From Sphingomicrobium arenosum (GTDB lineage Bacteria > Pseudomonadota > Alphaproteobacteria > Sphingomonadales > Sphingomonadaceae), in NCBI RefSeq assembly GCF_026157085.1, contig NZ_JANPVN010000001.1, positions 1,116,001 to 1,180,000 on the forward strand: a stretch of 64,000 nt of DNA, given 5' to 3'. Shown piece after piece: positions 16,802-26,091 of the stretch (positions are counted from its first letter, which is position 1; the number at the start of each line of letters is the position of its first letter). A model generated the notes under the pieces. It was not told where the DNA came from, made no database searches, and saw only the letters and a program-made list of their open reading frames with translations. The position numbers were made by a program, and so were the translations under genes.

Positions 16802-18016
16802 TCAGCTGGTGACGCCGGAAGCCTTGAGAGCGGCAAGCGTGTCGGCATCGCAATAGCGCGCCAGCACCTCGTCCGTATGCTCGCCCAGCGCGGGCGGGGC
16901 GAGGCGCGCATCGGCACGCGCACCGTCGAGGCGGATGGGCGAGCCGACCATGGGCACTTCGCCCAAGGCCCCCTCCCCGCGCTGCTGCAGTGCGCCGCGA
17001 TGCCGCGCCTGCGGATCGCCGAGCGCTTGGCTCACGCTGTTGATCGGCCCTGCCGGAATGCCCGCCTCGAGCAGCTTTTCCATCCAGTGCGCGGCGGGTG
17101 CATCGGCGATGACCGCGCCGACCTTGGCGACGATCGCCTCGCGATTGGCGACCCGCGCGGCATTGGTGGCGAAGCGTTCGTCGCTGACCCATTCGGGATG
17201 GCCGCAGAGCTTGGCGAGGCGCGCGAACTGGCCGTCATTGCCGACCGCGATGATGAGCGGCTGATCCGCCGCCATGAAGGGCTGGTAGGGCACGATATTG
17301 GGGTGGCTGTTGCCCTGCCGCCCCGGATCGTGTCCCGAGACCAGCGCGTTCGATGCCTGGTTGGCGAGCACGGCAAGCTGGGTATCGAACAGCGCCATGT
17401 CGATATGCGCGCCCTCTCCTGTCTTCTCGCGCTCGTGGAGCGAGGCGAGGATGGCGGAGGTCGTATACATGCCCGTGAAGATGTCGGCGATGGCGACGCC
17501 GACGCGCAAGGGCCCACCATTTTCCATCTCGTCGGGCAGACCGGTGAGGCTCATCATCCCGCCCATCGCCTGGACGATATAGTCATAGCCCGCGCGGGCG
17601 GCATAGGGCCCGTCCTGCCCGAAACCGGTGACCGAGGCGTAGATGAGCTTCGGATTGGCTTCCCGCAGGCTGGCGGCATCGAGACCATATTTGGCCAGCC
17701 CACCGACCTTGTAATTCTCGACCAGCACGTCGGCCTCGGCGGCCATCTTTCGCACCACCGCCGCGCCGTTTTTAGACGAGAAATCGAGGGCGACGCTCTT
17801 CTTGCCGCGATTGGCGGCGAGAAAATAGGCGGCGACGCGTGTCCCCTCATGCTCGTGCCACGGCGGCCCCCAATGGCGCGTGTCGTCACCCGCGCCGGGG
17901 CGCTCGATCTTGATCACATCGGCGCCGAGATCGGCGAGCAATTGCGTGCACCACGGCCCCGCCAGCACGCGGCTGAGGTCGAGAACCTTGAGGCCTTTCA
18001 GCGGCGCAGCACTCAT
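16802..18016 (-). CDS. CaiB/BaiF-family CoA transferase
   Basis: A 404-residue family III CoA transferase, moving CoA between carboxylic acids through a covalent aspartyl-CoA intermediate. N-terminal GLKVLDLSRVLAGPWCTQLLADLGADVIKIERP and ANRGKKSVALD are diagnostic, and the probable catalytic aspartate lies in VAIADIFTGMY. Substrates are unknown. Its ATG overlaps the stop of the upstream FAD oxidoreductase gene (18013-18016). It is the last gene of the pgi-gor operon. Confidence 0.93.
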   Translation of the reverse strand: MSAAPLKGLKVLDLSRVLAGPWCTQLLADLGADVIKIERPGAGDDTRHWGPPWHEHEGTRVAAYFLAANRGKKSVALDFSSKNGAAVVRKMAAEADVLVENYKVGGLAKYGLDAASLREANPKLIYASVTGFGQDGPYAARAGYDYIVQAMGGMMSLTGLPDEMENGGPLRVGVAIADIFTGMYTTSAILASLHEREKTGEGAHIDMALFDTQLAVLANQASNALVSGHDPGRQGNSHPNIVPYQPFMAADQPLIIAVGNDGQFARLAKLCGHPEWVSDERFATNAARVANREAIVAKVGAVIADAPAAHWMEKLLEAGIPAGPINSVSQALGDPQARHRGALQQRGEGALGEVPMVGSPIRLDGARADARLAPPALGEHTDEVLARYCDADTLAALKASGVTS

Positions 18017-19599
18017 GCCGCATTCCTCCATTTTTTCTTGTCGGACAGGATGGTTTTGGCGGCATTATGCCCCGGCGCGCCGGTCACTCCGCCGCCGGGA
18101 TGCGCGCCCGAACCGCACAGATAGAGCCCGTCCAATGGCATCCGGTAGCTCTGGTCGCCGAGCCTTGGTCGGGCGGAGAAGATCTGGTCCAAGGTCATTT
18201 TGCCATGGAAGATATCGCCGCCGATCAGGCCGAAGCGACTTTCGAGGTCGGCGGGCGAGTGGATCTGGCGCGCGATGACGCTGTCGGCAAAGCCCGGCGC
18301 ATAGCTGTCGACCGCCGCGATGACCGCATCGGCCGCCGCCTCGCGCTCCTCAGCCCACTTCCGCTTGCCCGGCAGCTTGTAACGGAAGTGCTGGCAGAAG
18401 AGGCTGGCGACATGCTGGTGCTTGGGCGCGAGCGTGTCGTCCAAGGTCGAGGGGACCAGCATCTCGACGATCGGGTCCGCGCTCCACCCATCGAGCACGG
18501 CGCTGGCGTGCGCGCGCGCCATGTGATCGAGGCTGGGTGCCATGATGATGCCTGCGGTCAGATGATCGCCGCGCCCGGGGATGCTGATGAAGCTCGGCAG
18601 GCGCTTCAGCGCCACGTTCATGCGGAAGGTCGCGCTTTCGCAGGCCCAGCCCGCATAGTGCGCCGCCACCTCCTCGGGCAGCGCGCCCTCGGGCATGAGC
18701 TGTGTCGCAAGGAGGCGCGGATTGGCGTTCGACACGACGACTTTCGCGCGGATCGCCTTGCCCCCGACCACCACGCCGCAGGCGCGCCCGCCTTCGACGA
18801 TGACTTCCTCGACCGGCGCGCCGAGGCGGATGTCGCCGCCCGCCTCGCGCACGCTGCGCGCCATCGCCTGCGTGATCGCGCCCATCCCGCCAATGGCATG
18901 GCCCCACGCCCCCTGCACCCCGTTCGCCTCGCCGAGGAGGTGGTGAAGGAGGACATAGGCCGTGCCGGGCTCGTAGGGCGACGCTAAATGGCCGACGATG
19001 CCATCGAAACCGAACAGCGCCTTCGTCAGCTCGCCCTCGAAACGCGTGTCTAGGACGTCGCCCGCGCTCTTGAGGAAGAAGCGGCTCAGCGTCTCCACCT
19101 CGGCGCGATCCATGCCGACGACATCGCGCGCCAGCCGAAGCCAGTCGCCAAGCCCCGAGACGCTTTTCGCAGCCACGGGCGGCGCTTTCAGCATCCAGCG
19201 TCGCACCAGCGCGACGAGGCCCTGCAACTCGGCCTCATAGCCGTCATAAGCGGGTCCGTCGGCCTTGTGATGGCGCACGATCTCGCTGCGCGTCAGCCCG
19301 CCGCGCCCGCTGAGCAGGTATTCGGCCCCGCGCGTGGGCAGGAAATTATCGACCTTGCGCAGCACCACTTCGAGCCCGTGGCGGTACAATTCCATGTCGC
19401 GGATGATCTTGGGCTGGAGGAGGCTCACCGTGTAGCTGGCAGCCGAGTTGCGAAAGCCCGCGTGGAATTCATCGGTCACCGCCGCGCCGCCGACCGTATC
19501 GGCCGCCTCGACGACGAGCACGTCCAGCCCCTTCTTCGCGAGGTAGAAGGCGCAGGTCAGCCCATTATGGCCGCCACCGATGATGACGGCGTCATGCAT
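18013..19599 (-). CDS. FAD-dependent oxidoreductase, phytoene desaturase/PYROXD2-like
   Basis: A 528-residue flavoprotein. The N-terminal dinucleotide fold is IIGGGHNGLTCAFYLAKKGLDVLVVEA, and the C-terminus has LDGLYLCGSGAHPGGGVTGAPGHNAA, the pattern of carotenoid-desaturase-like amine oxidases and human PYROXD2. Substrate is unknown; it need not be a carotenoid enzyme since no carotenoid genes lie nearby. Its start overlaps the gor stop (TGATG) and its stop overlaps the CoA transferase start, so it is embedded in a translationally coupled operon. Confidence 0.87.
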   Translation of the reverse strand: MHDAVIIGGGHNGLTCAFYLAKKGLDVLVVEAADTVGGAAVTDEFHAGFRNSAASYTVSLLQPKIIRDMELYRHGLEVVLRKVDNFLPTRGAEYLLSGRGGLTRSEIVRHHKADGPAYDGYEAELQGLVALVRRWMLKAPPVAAKSVSGLGDWLRLARDVVGMDRAEVETLSRFFLKSAGDVLDTRFEGELTKALFGFDGIVGHLASPYEPGTAYVLLHHLLGEANGVQGAWGHAIGGMGAITQAMARSVREAGGDIRLGAPVEEVIVEGGRACGVVVGGKAIRAKVVVSNANPRLLATQLMPEGALPEEVAAHYAGWACESATFRMNVALKRLPSFISIPGRGDHLTAGIIMAPSLDHMARAHASAVLDGWSADPIVEMLVPSTLDDTLAPKHQHVASLFCQHFRYKLPGKRKWAEEREAAADAVIAAVDSYAPGFADSVIARQIHSPADLESRFGLIGGDIFHGKMTLDQIFSARPRLGDQSYRMPLDGLYLCGSGAHPGGGVTGAPGHNAAKTILSDKKKWRNAA

Positions 19600-20951
19600 C
19601 AGCGCATCAGCACCAGTTCTTCGGCCATCGTCGGATGCAGCGCGATCGTGTCGTCGAACGCCTGCTTGGTCAGCCCTGCCTTCACCGCCACGGCGGCGGC
19701 CTGCATGACCTCGGGCACTTCGGGGCCGATCATGTGGATCCCGACGATGACGTCGGTGTTGGCGTCGGTGACAATCTTGTAGAGCGAGCGCTCGTTGCGC
19801 CCCGCGAGCACATTCTTCATGGCGCGAAAATCGCTGGTGTAGGTCTTGTAGGCCCCGCCCAATTTCTCGCGCGCCTCGCTCTCGGTGAGGCCGACGGCGG
19901 CGATGGGCGGGTGGCTGAAGACCGCGCTCGGGATATTGTCGTAATCGACCGTGCGATCTTGTCCGTCGAACAAATTGTCGGCCACCGCATGACCCTCGCG
20001 GATCGCGACGGGGGTCAGTTGCACCCGGTCGGTGACATCGCCCACGGCATAGATGTGATCGACGCTGGTCTTAGAATATTCATCGACGCAGATGGCGCCC
20101 CTATCGCCCGTCTTCACGCCCGCTTCCTCGAGCCCCAGCCCTTCGACATTGGGCTCGCGCCCGGTGGCGAAGAGCAGCGCGTCCACCTCCATGTCCTCGC
20201 AGCCGTTCATGGTGAGGTGGAGCGAGCCGTCCTCCTTCTTCTCCACCTTGTCGAAGGTCGAGTTGAAGATGAAGCGGATGCCCTTGGTCATCGAGATCTG
20301 GAGCAAGCGGTCGCGCACCTGATGGTCGTAGCCGCGCAGGATGCGATCGCCGCGATTGACGATGGTGACGGTCGAGCCGAACTCGTTGAAGATACCTGCG
20401 AACTCATTGGCGATATAGCCGCCGCCGGAGATGGCGATGCGTTTCGGCAGCTTGTCGAGCTTGAACACGTCGTTGGAGACGATGGCATGTTGCTGGCACC
20501 CCTCGATCTCGGGAACGTGCGGGCGCGCGCCCACCGCGATGAGGATGTTCTTGGCAGTGACGCTGCTGCCGTCCGACAGCTTCACCTCGTGCCCGCCGCC
20601 GAGCGATGCGCGGCAGTCGTGGATGGTGACCTCATTGCCCTTGAGCGTGTTGCGATAGAGGCCCTCCAGCCGGTCGACCTCGTCGGCGACATTGTCGCGC
20701 AATTTCTTCCAGTCGAAGCTCTTGCCCTCGACTTCCCAGCCGAAGCGCGCGCAATCCTCGAGATCCTCGGCGAAATGCGCGCCATAGACGAGCAGCTTCT
20801 TGGGCACGCAACCGCGAATGACGCAGGTCCCGCCGACGCGATATTCCTCGGCGATTCCGACCTTGGCGCCATGGCTTGCGGCGATGCGCGCGGCGCGCAC
20901 CCCGCCAGAACCGGCGCCGATCACGAACAGGTCATAGTCGAAATCACTCAC
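19599..20951 (-). CDS. gor: Glutathione-disulfide reductase
   Basis: NADPH-dependent flavoenzyme that regenerates GSH. The 450-residue sequence has the FAD site VIGAGSGGVRAARIAA, the redox disulfide GGTCVIRGCVPKKL (Cys43, Cys48), NADPH-binding ISGGGYIANEFAG followed by VNRGDRILRG, and the C-terminal ALHPTMAEELV catalytic His-Glu motif. It is coupled to pgi by a four-base overlap. Pgi-derived glucose 6-phosphate feeding NADPH supply is a plausible reason for the linkage. Confidence 0.95.
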   Translation of the reverse strand: MSDFDYDLFVIGAGSGGVRAARIAASHGAKVGIAEEYRVGGTCVIRGCVPKKLLVYGAHFAEDLEDCARFGWEVEGKSFDWKKLRDNVADEVDRLEGLYRNTLKGNEVTIHDCRASLGGGHEVKLSDGSSVTAKNILIAVGARPHVPEIEGCQQHAIVSNDVFKLDKLPKRIAISGGGYIANEFAGIFNEFGSTVTIVNRGDRILRGYDHQVRDRLLQISMTKGIRFIFNSTFDKVEKKEDGSLHLTMNGCEDMEVDALLFATGREPNVEGLGLEEAGVKTGDRGAICVDEYSKTSVDHIYAVGDVTDRVQLTPVAIREGHAVADNLFDGQDRTVDYDNIPSAVFSHPPIAAVGLTESEAREKLGGAYKTYTSDFRAMKNVLAGRNERSLYKIVTDANTDVIVGIHMIGPEVPEVMQAAAVAVKAGLTKQAFDDTIALHPTMAEELVLMR

Positions 20952-22468
20952 AGGCCGGCCTTTCCGATCAATGCCTTGGTGGAGGGGTCGAAGTCCTCGC
21001 GGGTCTCGGGATCCTCGATCGCGCGCGCCATATCCTTGCCGAGCTCGACGCCGAACTGGTCGAAGGGATTGATGCCCAGCATCACCGCTTCTGCAAAGGT
21101 GCGATGCTCGTAAAAGGCGATGAGCGCACCGAGCGTGTGCGCATCGAGCTTGTCGAGGAGCAGCGTTGCCGACGGGCGGTCGCCCGGATAGGCGCGCGCC
21201 GCATCCTCCTCATTGGCCCGCCCCGCCATCAGCGCGGCGCCCTGCGCGAAGGCATTGAGGAGGAGCTGGCGATGCTGACGCGGATCCTGGCTGTCCTCAT
21301 TCTCGATGACGGCGACGAATTCCACCGGCACGAGATGGCTGCCTTGGTGCAGCAGCTGAAACACCGCATGCTGCCCATCGGTCCCCACCCCGCCCCACAG
21401 GATCGCGCTGGTCGGACGGGTCAGCGGCGTGCCATCAGCGGTCACGCCCTTGCCGTTCGATTCCATCACCAGCTGCTGAAGATAAGGGGCGAGGAGCCGC
21501 AGCCGCTCGTCATAGGCGAAGATCGCGCGCGTCTCGGCCCCGCGGTTCTGTGTGTAATATAGATCGCTGAACGCCGCGAGGATCGGCGCATTCTTCTCGA
21601 CCGGCGATAGTTTGAAATGGCGGTCCATCGCGGCGGCGCCTTCGAGCAATTCTTCGAACCGCTCGTAGCCCAGCGCCAGCGCGATCGAGACGCCGACCGC
21701 GCTCCACAGCGAATAGCGCCCGCCGACGCTCTCGGCGAAGGGCAGGATGCGGGTCTCGTCGATCCCGCTCTCGATCGCCTTGTCGGGGCTCGCGGTCACG
21801 GCAATGACGCGGCCATAGGGATCCTCCAGCCCCGCGCCCTCGAGCCAGTCGATGGCGGCATCCAAATTGGTCAGCGTCTCCATGGTCGACCAGCTTTTCG
21901 ACACGGCGACGACCAGCGTCGTCTCGGGGTCGAGGCCGATCAGCGCCTCGTCCATCGCCTCGCCGTCGATATTGGCGACGAAGCGCAGGTCGACATTCTG
22001 CCCCTCGCGGCCCAGCGCATCGACGATTAGCGCGGGGCCGAGCACCGAGCCGCCGATGCCGATGTGGAGCACCGCCTCCACCTCGCCGAAGGCCTCGGCC
22101 TCGATGGCATCGATCAGCTGGCGCATCCGGCGGCGCATCGCGGCGGCGAGCTCATTGTCCTCATTGCCGCCCTCGCCGCGCTCGGCGACATGGGTGGCGG
22201 CGCGCCCCTCGCTGGGGTTCACCACCGCGCCCGAGAAGAGCGCCTTGCGCGCCTCGTGAAGCTCGCTGGCGTCCGCCAGTTCGCCGAACATCTTGACGAG
22301 GTCGGCATCGAGATGGGTTTTGGAGAAGTCGAAGCGAATGCCGCAATCCTCGACCACCAGCCGCTCCAGCCGATCGGGTTCGGCGTCGAACAACGCGCCG
22401 ATCGGCGGGCCTTCGTAATTGGCGATGGTGTCGAGGGCGGCGGCGCGGGGATCGTTGCTGTCGGTCAT
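20948..22468 (-). CDS. pgi: Glucose-6-phosphate isomerase
   Basis: Interconverts glucose 6-phosphate and fructose 6-phosphate. The 506-residue protein has HIGIGGSVLGPALIVDAL, the SIS-domain block VAVSKSWSTMETLTN, GGRYSLWSAVGVSIAL, and the C-terminal GINPFDQFGVELGK signature. The start at 22468 (MTDSNDPRA) was preferred to 22555 since the extra upstream residues do not resemble the family and would run into lepB's leader. It heads the operon pgi-gor-FAD oxidoreductase-CoA transferase and diverges from lepB. Confidence 0.95.
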   Translation of the reverse strand: MTDSNDPRAAALDTIANYEGPPIGALFDAEPDRLERLVVEDCGIRFDFSKTHLDADLVKMFGELADASELHEARKALFSGAVVNPSEGRAATHVAERGEGGNEDNELAAAMRRRMRQLIDAIEAEAFGEVEAVLHIGIGGSVLGPALIVDALGREGQNVDLRFVANIDGEAMDEALIGLDPETTLVVAVSKSWSTMETLTNLDAAIDWLEGAGLEDPYGRVIAVTASPDKAIESGIDETRILPFAESVGGRYSLWSAVGVSIALALGYERFEELLEGAAAMDRHFKLSPVEKNAPILAAFSDLYYTQNRGAETRAIFAYDERLRLLAPYLQQLVMESNGKGVTADGTPLTRPTSAILWGGVGTDGQHAVFQLLHQGSHLVPVEFVAVIENEDSQDPRQHRQLLLNAFAQGAALMAGRANEEDAARAYPGDRPSATLLLDKLDAHTLGALIAFYEHRTFAEAVMLGINPFDQFGVELGKDMARAIEDPETREDFDPSTKALIGKAGL

Positions 22469-22548
22469 CGCGCGCACCCATAGCGAAGCCTCGCGCGTTT
22501 GCCATCCCTGCTTGACCTTGCCCGCGCGGGCGTCGAAGGGAAGCCGTG

Positions 22549-23373
22549 ATGGCAAAGACCAAAGAAAAGAAGCCCGAAACGCTGGGCTCGATGACCCGCT
22601 TCCTCCTCGGCCTCGCGCTGTTTGCCTGGATTTTCAGGAGCTTCATCGTCGCGCCCTTCTCGATCCCCTCGGGCTCGATGCTGCCGACCATGTGGATCGG
22701 CGATTATCTGTTCGTCGGCAAATGGCCCTATGGCTATTCCAAATACAGCTTCCCGCTCGGCATCCCCTCGTTCGAAGGTCGCATCATGGAAAGTCTGCCG
22801 ACACGCGGCGATGTCGTCGTTTTCCGCCCGCCGGGGCAGGAAGACAGCGATTTCGTCAAGCGCGTGATCGGGCTTCCCGGCGATCGCGTGGAATTGCGGG
22901 GCGGGGTGGTGATCCTCAACGGCGAGCCGATCAAGCGCGAGCGGCTGCCACGCGACTTCGCCATGCCGGTCACGCCCAACAGCGAATGCAAGCCCGCGCC
23001 CCGTGCCCGGCCCTTCGTCCAGCCGGGCAATGACGGCGTGATGCGCTGTCTCTACCCCGCCTTCCGCGAGACGCTGCCCTCGGGCCGGAGCTATACCGTG
23101 CTCGACCAGACCACCGTCGGCGACGGCGACGACCGGGCGCCGGTCACGGTGCCCGAAGGGCATGTCTTCCTGATGGGCGACAATCGCGACGACAGTCTTG
23201 ACTCGCGCTTCACGCCGGCGGTGGGCGGTGTCGGGCTCGTCCCAATGGAGAATCTCGTCGGACGCGCGCTCGGTAACTTCTGGTCCACCGATGGTTCGGC
23301 CGAATGGTATTTGCCGTGGACCTGGTTCACCGCGCTCCGCCCGGGACGCATCGGGGTCGGCTATGGCGACTGA
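22549..23373 (+). CDS. lepB: Signal peptidase I
   Basis: Membrane serine protease that removes signal peptides from Sec and Tat substrates. The 274 residues have one N-terminal transmembrane helix, the catalytic serine in IPSGSMLPTM (Ser43), the lysine block DFVKRVIGLPGDRVEL, and the C-terminal VFLMGDNRDDSLDSR signature. Start 22549 (ATG) is adjacent to a GTG at 22546 that could be used instead. It forms the conserved lepB-rnc-era operon. Confidence 0.96.
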   Translation: MAKTKEKKPETLGSMTRFLLGLALFAWIFRSFIVAPFSIPSGSMLPTMWIGDYLFVGKWPYGYSKYSFPLGIPSFEGRIMESLPTRGDVVVFRPPGQEDSDFVKRVIGLPGDRVELRGGVVILNGEPIKRERLPRDFAMPVTPNSECKPAPRARPFVQPGNDGVMRCLYPAFRETLPSGRSYTVLDQTTVGDGDDRAPVTVPEGHVFLMGDNRDDSLDSRFTPAVGGVGLVPMENLVGRALGNFWSTDGSAEWYLPWTWFTALRPGRIGVGYGD

Positions 23374-24058
23374 TCCCGCGATCGAGGCGGCGGCGCTGGC
23401 GCGCACGCTGTTCGACCACGAACCTGCCGATCCGACCCTCTTCGTCGCCGCCCTTACCCATGGCAGCCACACCAGCACCCATCGCGGCTCGGCCAGCTAC
23501 GAACGATTGGAATTTCTCGGCGACCGCGTCCTCGGGCTCGTCGTCGCCGACTGGCTCTACTCCCGCTTCCCAAACGAGGAAGAGGGCAAGATCGCGCGGC
23601 GCTACAATGCGCTGGTCGCGCGCGAGACCTGCGCCGAGGTCGGCCGCTCGCTCGGCCTGCCCGACCATATCCGTCTCGGCCGCCAAGCGCGCGACGACAA
23701 GGCGCAGCAAAGCGACAATGTCATCGGCGATGTCGTCGAGGCGCTGATGGGCGCGCTCTATCTCGAAGCCGGCATGAAGAAGTGCGAGCGCTTCGTCCAC
23801 ACGCATTGGGCCCCGTGGCTCGATGGGCAGCGCAAGGCCCCCGTGCATCCCAAATCGGCGCTGCAGGAACTGGCCGCGGCGAAAAAACTCGGCGCGCCGA
23901 CCTATGAAAAAACGGGCATCAAGGGCCCGCCGCACAATCCGATTTTCACCGTGCGCGTGACCCTGCGCCACTATACCGCCGAGGCCGAAGGCTCCTCCAA
24001 GCAGGAAGCCGAAACCGAAGCCGCCAAGGCGCTCCTGAAGGAATTGAAAGCATCATGA
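23363..24058 (+). CDS. rnc: Ribonuclease III
   Basis: Double-strand-specific endoribonuclease for rRNA and mRNA processing. The 231-residue protein has the signature YERLEFLGDRVLGLVVADWL with metal-binding acidic residues, DNVIGDVVEALMGALYLEAG, and a C-terminal double-stranded RNA-binding domain (KSALQELAAAKKLGAPTYE). The start ATG lies inside the end of lepB (11-bp overlap), and its stop overlaps the era start. Confidence 0.96.
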   Translation: MATDPAIEAAALARTLFDHEPADPTLFVAALTHGSHTSTHRGSASYERLEFLGDRVLGLVVADWLYSRFPNEEEGKIARRYNALVARETCAEVGRSLGLPDHIRLGRQARDDKAQQSDNVIGDVVEALMGALYLEAGMKKCERFVHTHWAPWLDGQRKAPVHPKSALQELAAAKKLGAPTYEKTGIKGPPHNPIFTVRVTLRHYTAEAEGSSKQEAETEAAKALLKELKAS

Positions 24059-24945
24059 CCAGCTGTGGTCTCGTCGCCGTCCTCGGTGCCCCCAATGCAG
24101 GCAAGTCGACGCTCGTCAACGCGCTCGTCGGCCAGAAGGTCGCGATCACCAGCCCCAAGGCGCAGACGACCCGCGCGCGCCTCATGGGCATCGCCATCCA
24201 TGACCAGGCGCAGATCCTGCTCCTCGACACCCCCGGCATCTTCGCACCGGGCCGCCGCCTCGACCGCGCGATGGTCAAGGCCGCCTGGGACGGCGCCGAG
24301 GATGCCGACCGGCTCGTCGTCATCGTCGATGCCGCCGCCGGGATCGGCAAGCGCGTCGAGATGCTCGTCGAGGGCGTTCTGGAGCGCAAGGAGCCGCGCA
24401 TCCTCGTCCTCAACAAGGTCGATCTCGTCAAGAAGGCCAAGCTGCTCGAACTGGCGCAAGCGCTGTCCGAACGGCTCGAACCCGAGGCGGTCTTCTTCGT
24501 CTCCGCGACCAGCGGCGACGGCGTGGCGGACCTCAAGCAGCATCTCGCCGATGCCATGCCCGAGGGGCCCTGGCACTTCCCCGAGGACCAATTGTCGGAC
24601 GCCACCGACCGCATGATCGCGGCCGAATTCACCCGCGAACAGCTCTACAACCAGCTCCATCAGGAACTGCCCTACGCTTCCACCGTCGTCACCGAGAAGT
24701 GGGAAGAGCGAAAGGACGGCTCGACCGCCATCCACCAGCAGATCCGCATCGCCCGCGACAGCCAGAAGGGCATCGTGCTCGGCAAGGGCGGCTCCAAGCT
24801 GAAGGCGATCGGCGAACGCGCGCGTGCGGAAATCGCCGAGCACCTCGGCCGCCCCGTCCACCTGTTTCTCCACGTCAAGGTCGATCCCAAATGGGACGAG
24901 GACCGAGAGGTCTATGACGAGGTCGGCCTCGACTGGAAGGTCTGA
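24055..24945 (+). CDS. era: GTPase Era
   Basis: Essential GTPase for 16S rRNA and 30S subunit maturation. The 296 residues show G1 GAPNAGKST, G3 DTPG, G4 NKVD, and a C-terminal KH domain with KGIVLGKGGSKLKAIG. It completes lepB-rnc-era. The usual recO neighbour is not present immediately downstream here. Confidence 0.97.
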   Translation: MTSCGLVAVLGAPNAGKSTLVNALVGQKVAITSPKAQTTRARLMGIAIHDQAQILLLDTPGIFAPGRRLDRAMVKAAWDGAEDADRLVVIVDAAAGIGKRVEMLVEGVLERKEPRILVLNKVDLVKKAKLLELAQALSERLEPEAVFFVSATSGDGVADLKQHLADAMPEGPWHFPEDQLSDATDRMIAAEFTREQLYNQLHQELPYASTVVTEKWEERKDGSTAIHQQIRIARDSQKGIVLGKGGSKLKAIGERARAEIAEHLGRPVHLFLHVKVDPKWDEDREVYDEVGLDWKV

Positions 24946-24971
24946 CGTACGGCGGATTTTGCCACTTCCGA

Positions 24972-25000
24972 GGTGCGAAATGCCAAGACGGCATCGCACC
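24972..25000. other. Imperfect hairpin downstream of era
   Basis: GGTGCGA/TCGCACC plus TGCC/GGCA form a stem with an AA bulge and an AAGAC loop, 26 bases after the era stop. No T-run follows, so it is not a typical intrinsic terminator; it may still stabilise the 3' end of the lepB-rnc-era message. Confidence 0.35.
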
Positions 25001-25050
25001 GAATGCGTATTGCCGTATTAAGTCACTGCAATAGCTGGCAAAGGCGTTTC

Positions 25051-25066
25051 TGGCACGGTTCTTGAA
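25051..25066 (+). promoter_or_regulatory. Sigma-54-like promoter motif
   Basis: TGGCACGGTTCTTGAA matches the sigma-54 consensus TGGCACG-N4-TTGCW except that the -12 GC is GA. It ends 53 bases before the ATG of the 78-residue gene at 25120. The single mismatch falls in the most conserved dinucleotide, so this is a weak call that may be chance. Confidence 0.25.
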
Positions 25067-25119
25067 CCTTTTCCCCCGAGCGGTCCGACCGTCGGATCGC
25101 GCTGAAAGAGGGAAGATTC

Positions 25120-25356
25120 ATGATCACCATGCTGACCGCCGCCGCGCTCGCCGCCAATCCCGCGCCGACCTACCATCAGGTCGACGTCGACGGCGACACG
25201 ATCACCTACGAGATGCGAAAGGATGCCAAGGGGCGCGACGAATTTGTCGGCCGCACCCGCGACGGGCGCCTGTTCCGCTTCCTGCTGCGCGACAACGGCG
25301 TGGTTACCGGCCGCGTCGGCAAACAATCGGTGCGCTTTCGCGTCGACCTCGACTAG
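25120..25356 (+). CDS. Small basic protein with possible signal sequence
   Basis: A 78-residue frame with GAGGGAAG ten bases upstream of the ATG. It starts MITMLTAAALAANPAPT, which looks like a short signal or membrane-targeting region, then a charged body with DGDTITYEMRKDAKGRDEFVGRTRDGRLFRF. I do not recognise a family. Good ribosome binding site, codon pattern and four-base convergent overlap with the sirtuin gene support a real gene. Confidence 0.6.
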   Translation: MITMLTAAALAANPAPTYHQVDVDGDTITYEMRKDAKGRDEFVGRTRDGRLFRFLLRDNGVVTGRVGKQSVRFRVDLD

Positions 25357-26051
25357 CCGTCCAGCACTTCATCGACGAACGCCGGCACGATCTCGCTCGC
25401 GGGACCGTGCCGGTGCTCGTGGAACAGCTCGCTCCCCGCGCTCGGCTCGAGGTTCAATTCGACGCAATGCGCGCCGCGATAGCGCGCCGACTGGACGAAG
25501 CCCGCCGCCGGATAGACCGCACCCGAGGTGCCGATCGACACGAACAGGTCGGCGCGCATCAGCGCCTCCTCGATGCGGTCGAGACCATGCGGCATCTCGC
25601 CGAACCAGACGATGTCGGGACGAAGCTCTGGCGCGCGGCACCACGGACAGGGCGGCGCGGGCAGCAGATCGCCCTCGATCGGCGACCGCTCGGCACAGTT
25701 GAGGCAGAGCGCGCTTTTGAGTTCGCCATGCATGTGGAGCAGCCGCTTGGCCCCTGCCCGCTCGTGCAAATCGTCGACATTCTGGGTGACGATGAGCAGG
25801 TCGCCATCCCATTCGGCATCGAGATAGGCGAGCGCCTCATGCGCGAGGTTGGGCTGTGCCTCGGCAAGCTGCGCGCGCCGCGCGTCATAGAAGCGCTGCA
25901 CCAGCTCGGGATCGCGCGCGAAGGCCTCGGGCGTGGCGACATCCTCGACGCGATGCCCTTCCCACAGGCCATCGGCCCCGCGAAAGGTGGCAAGGCCGCT
26001 TTCCGCGCTGATCCCCGCGCCGGTCAGGATGACGATATTCTCATAGTGCAT
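25353..26051 (-). CDS. cobB: NAD-dependent protein deacylase (sirtuin)
   Basis: Sirtuin removing acyl groups from lysines with NAD cleavage. The 232-residue protein has LTGAGISAESGLATFRG, TQNVDDLHERAG, the catalytic histidine in LHMHGEL, two zinc cysteine pairs (CLNC, CPWC) and IGTSGAVYPAAG. The Tyr-Arg pair in QRFYDARR matches the class III (SIRT5/CobB) signature, predicting desuccinylase as well as deacetylase activity. Starts at 26051 (MHYENIVI) or 26063 are both possible. Confidence 0.93.
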   Translation of the reverse strand: MHYENIVILTGAGISAESGLATFRGADGLWEGHRVEDVATPEAFARDPELVQRFYDARRAQLAEAQPNLAHEALAYLDAEWDGDLLIVTQNVDDLHERAGAKRLLHMHGELKSALCLNCAERSPIEGDLLPAPPCPWCRAPELRPDIVWFGEMPHGLDRIEEALMRADLFVSIGTSGAVYPAAGFVQSARYRGAHCVELNLEPSAGSELFHEHRHGPASEIVPAFVDEVLDG

Positions 26052-26091
26052 GCCCCCGACCATGGCGGGCCGGGGGCAGCGAGGAAAGGGT

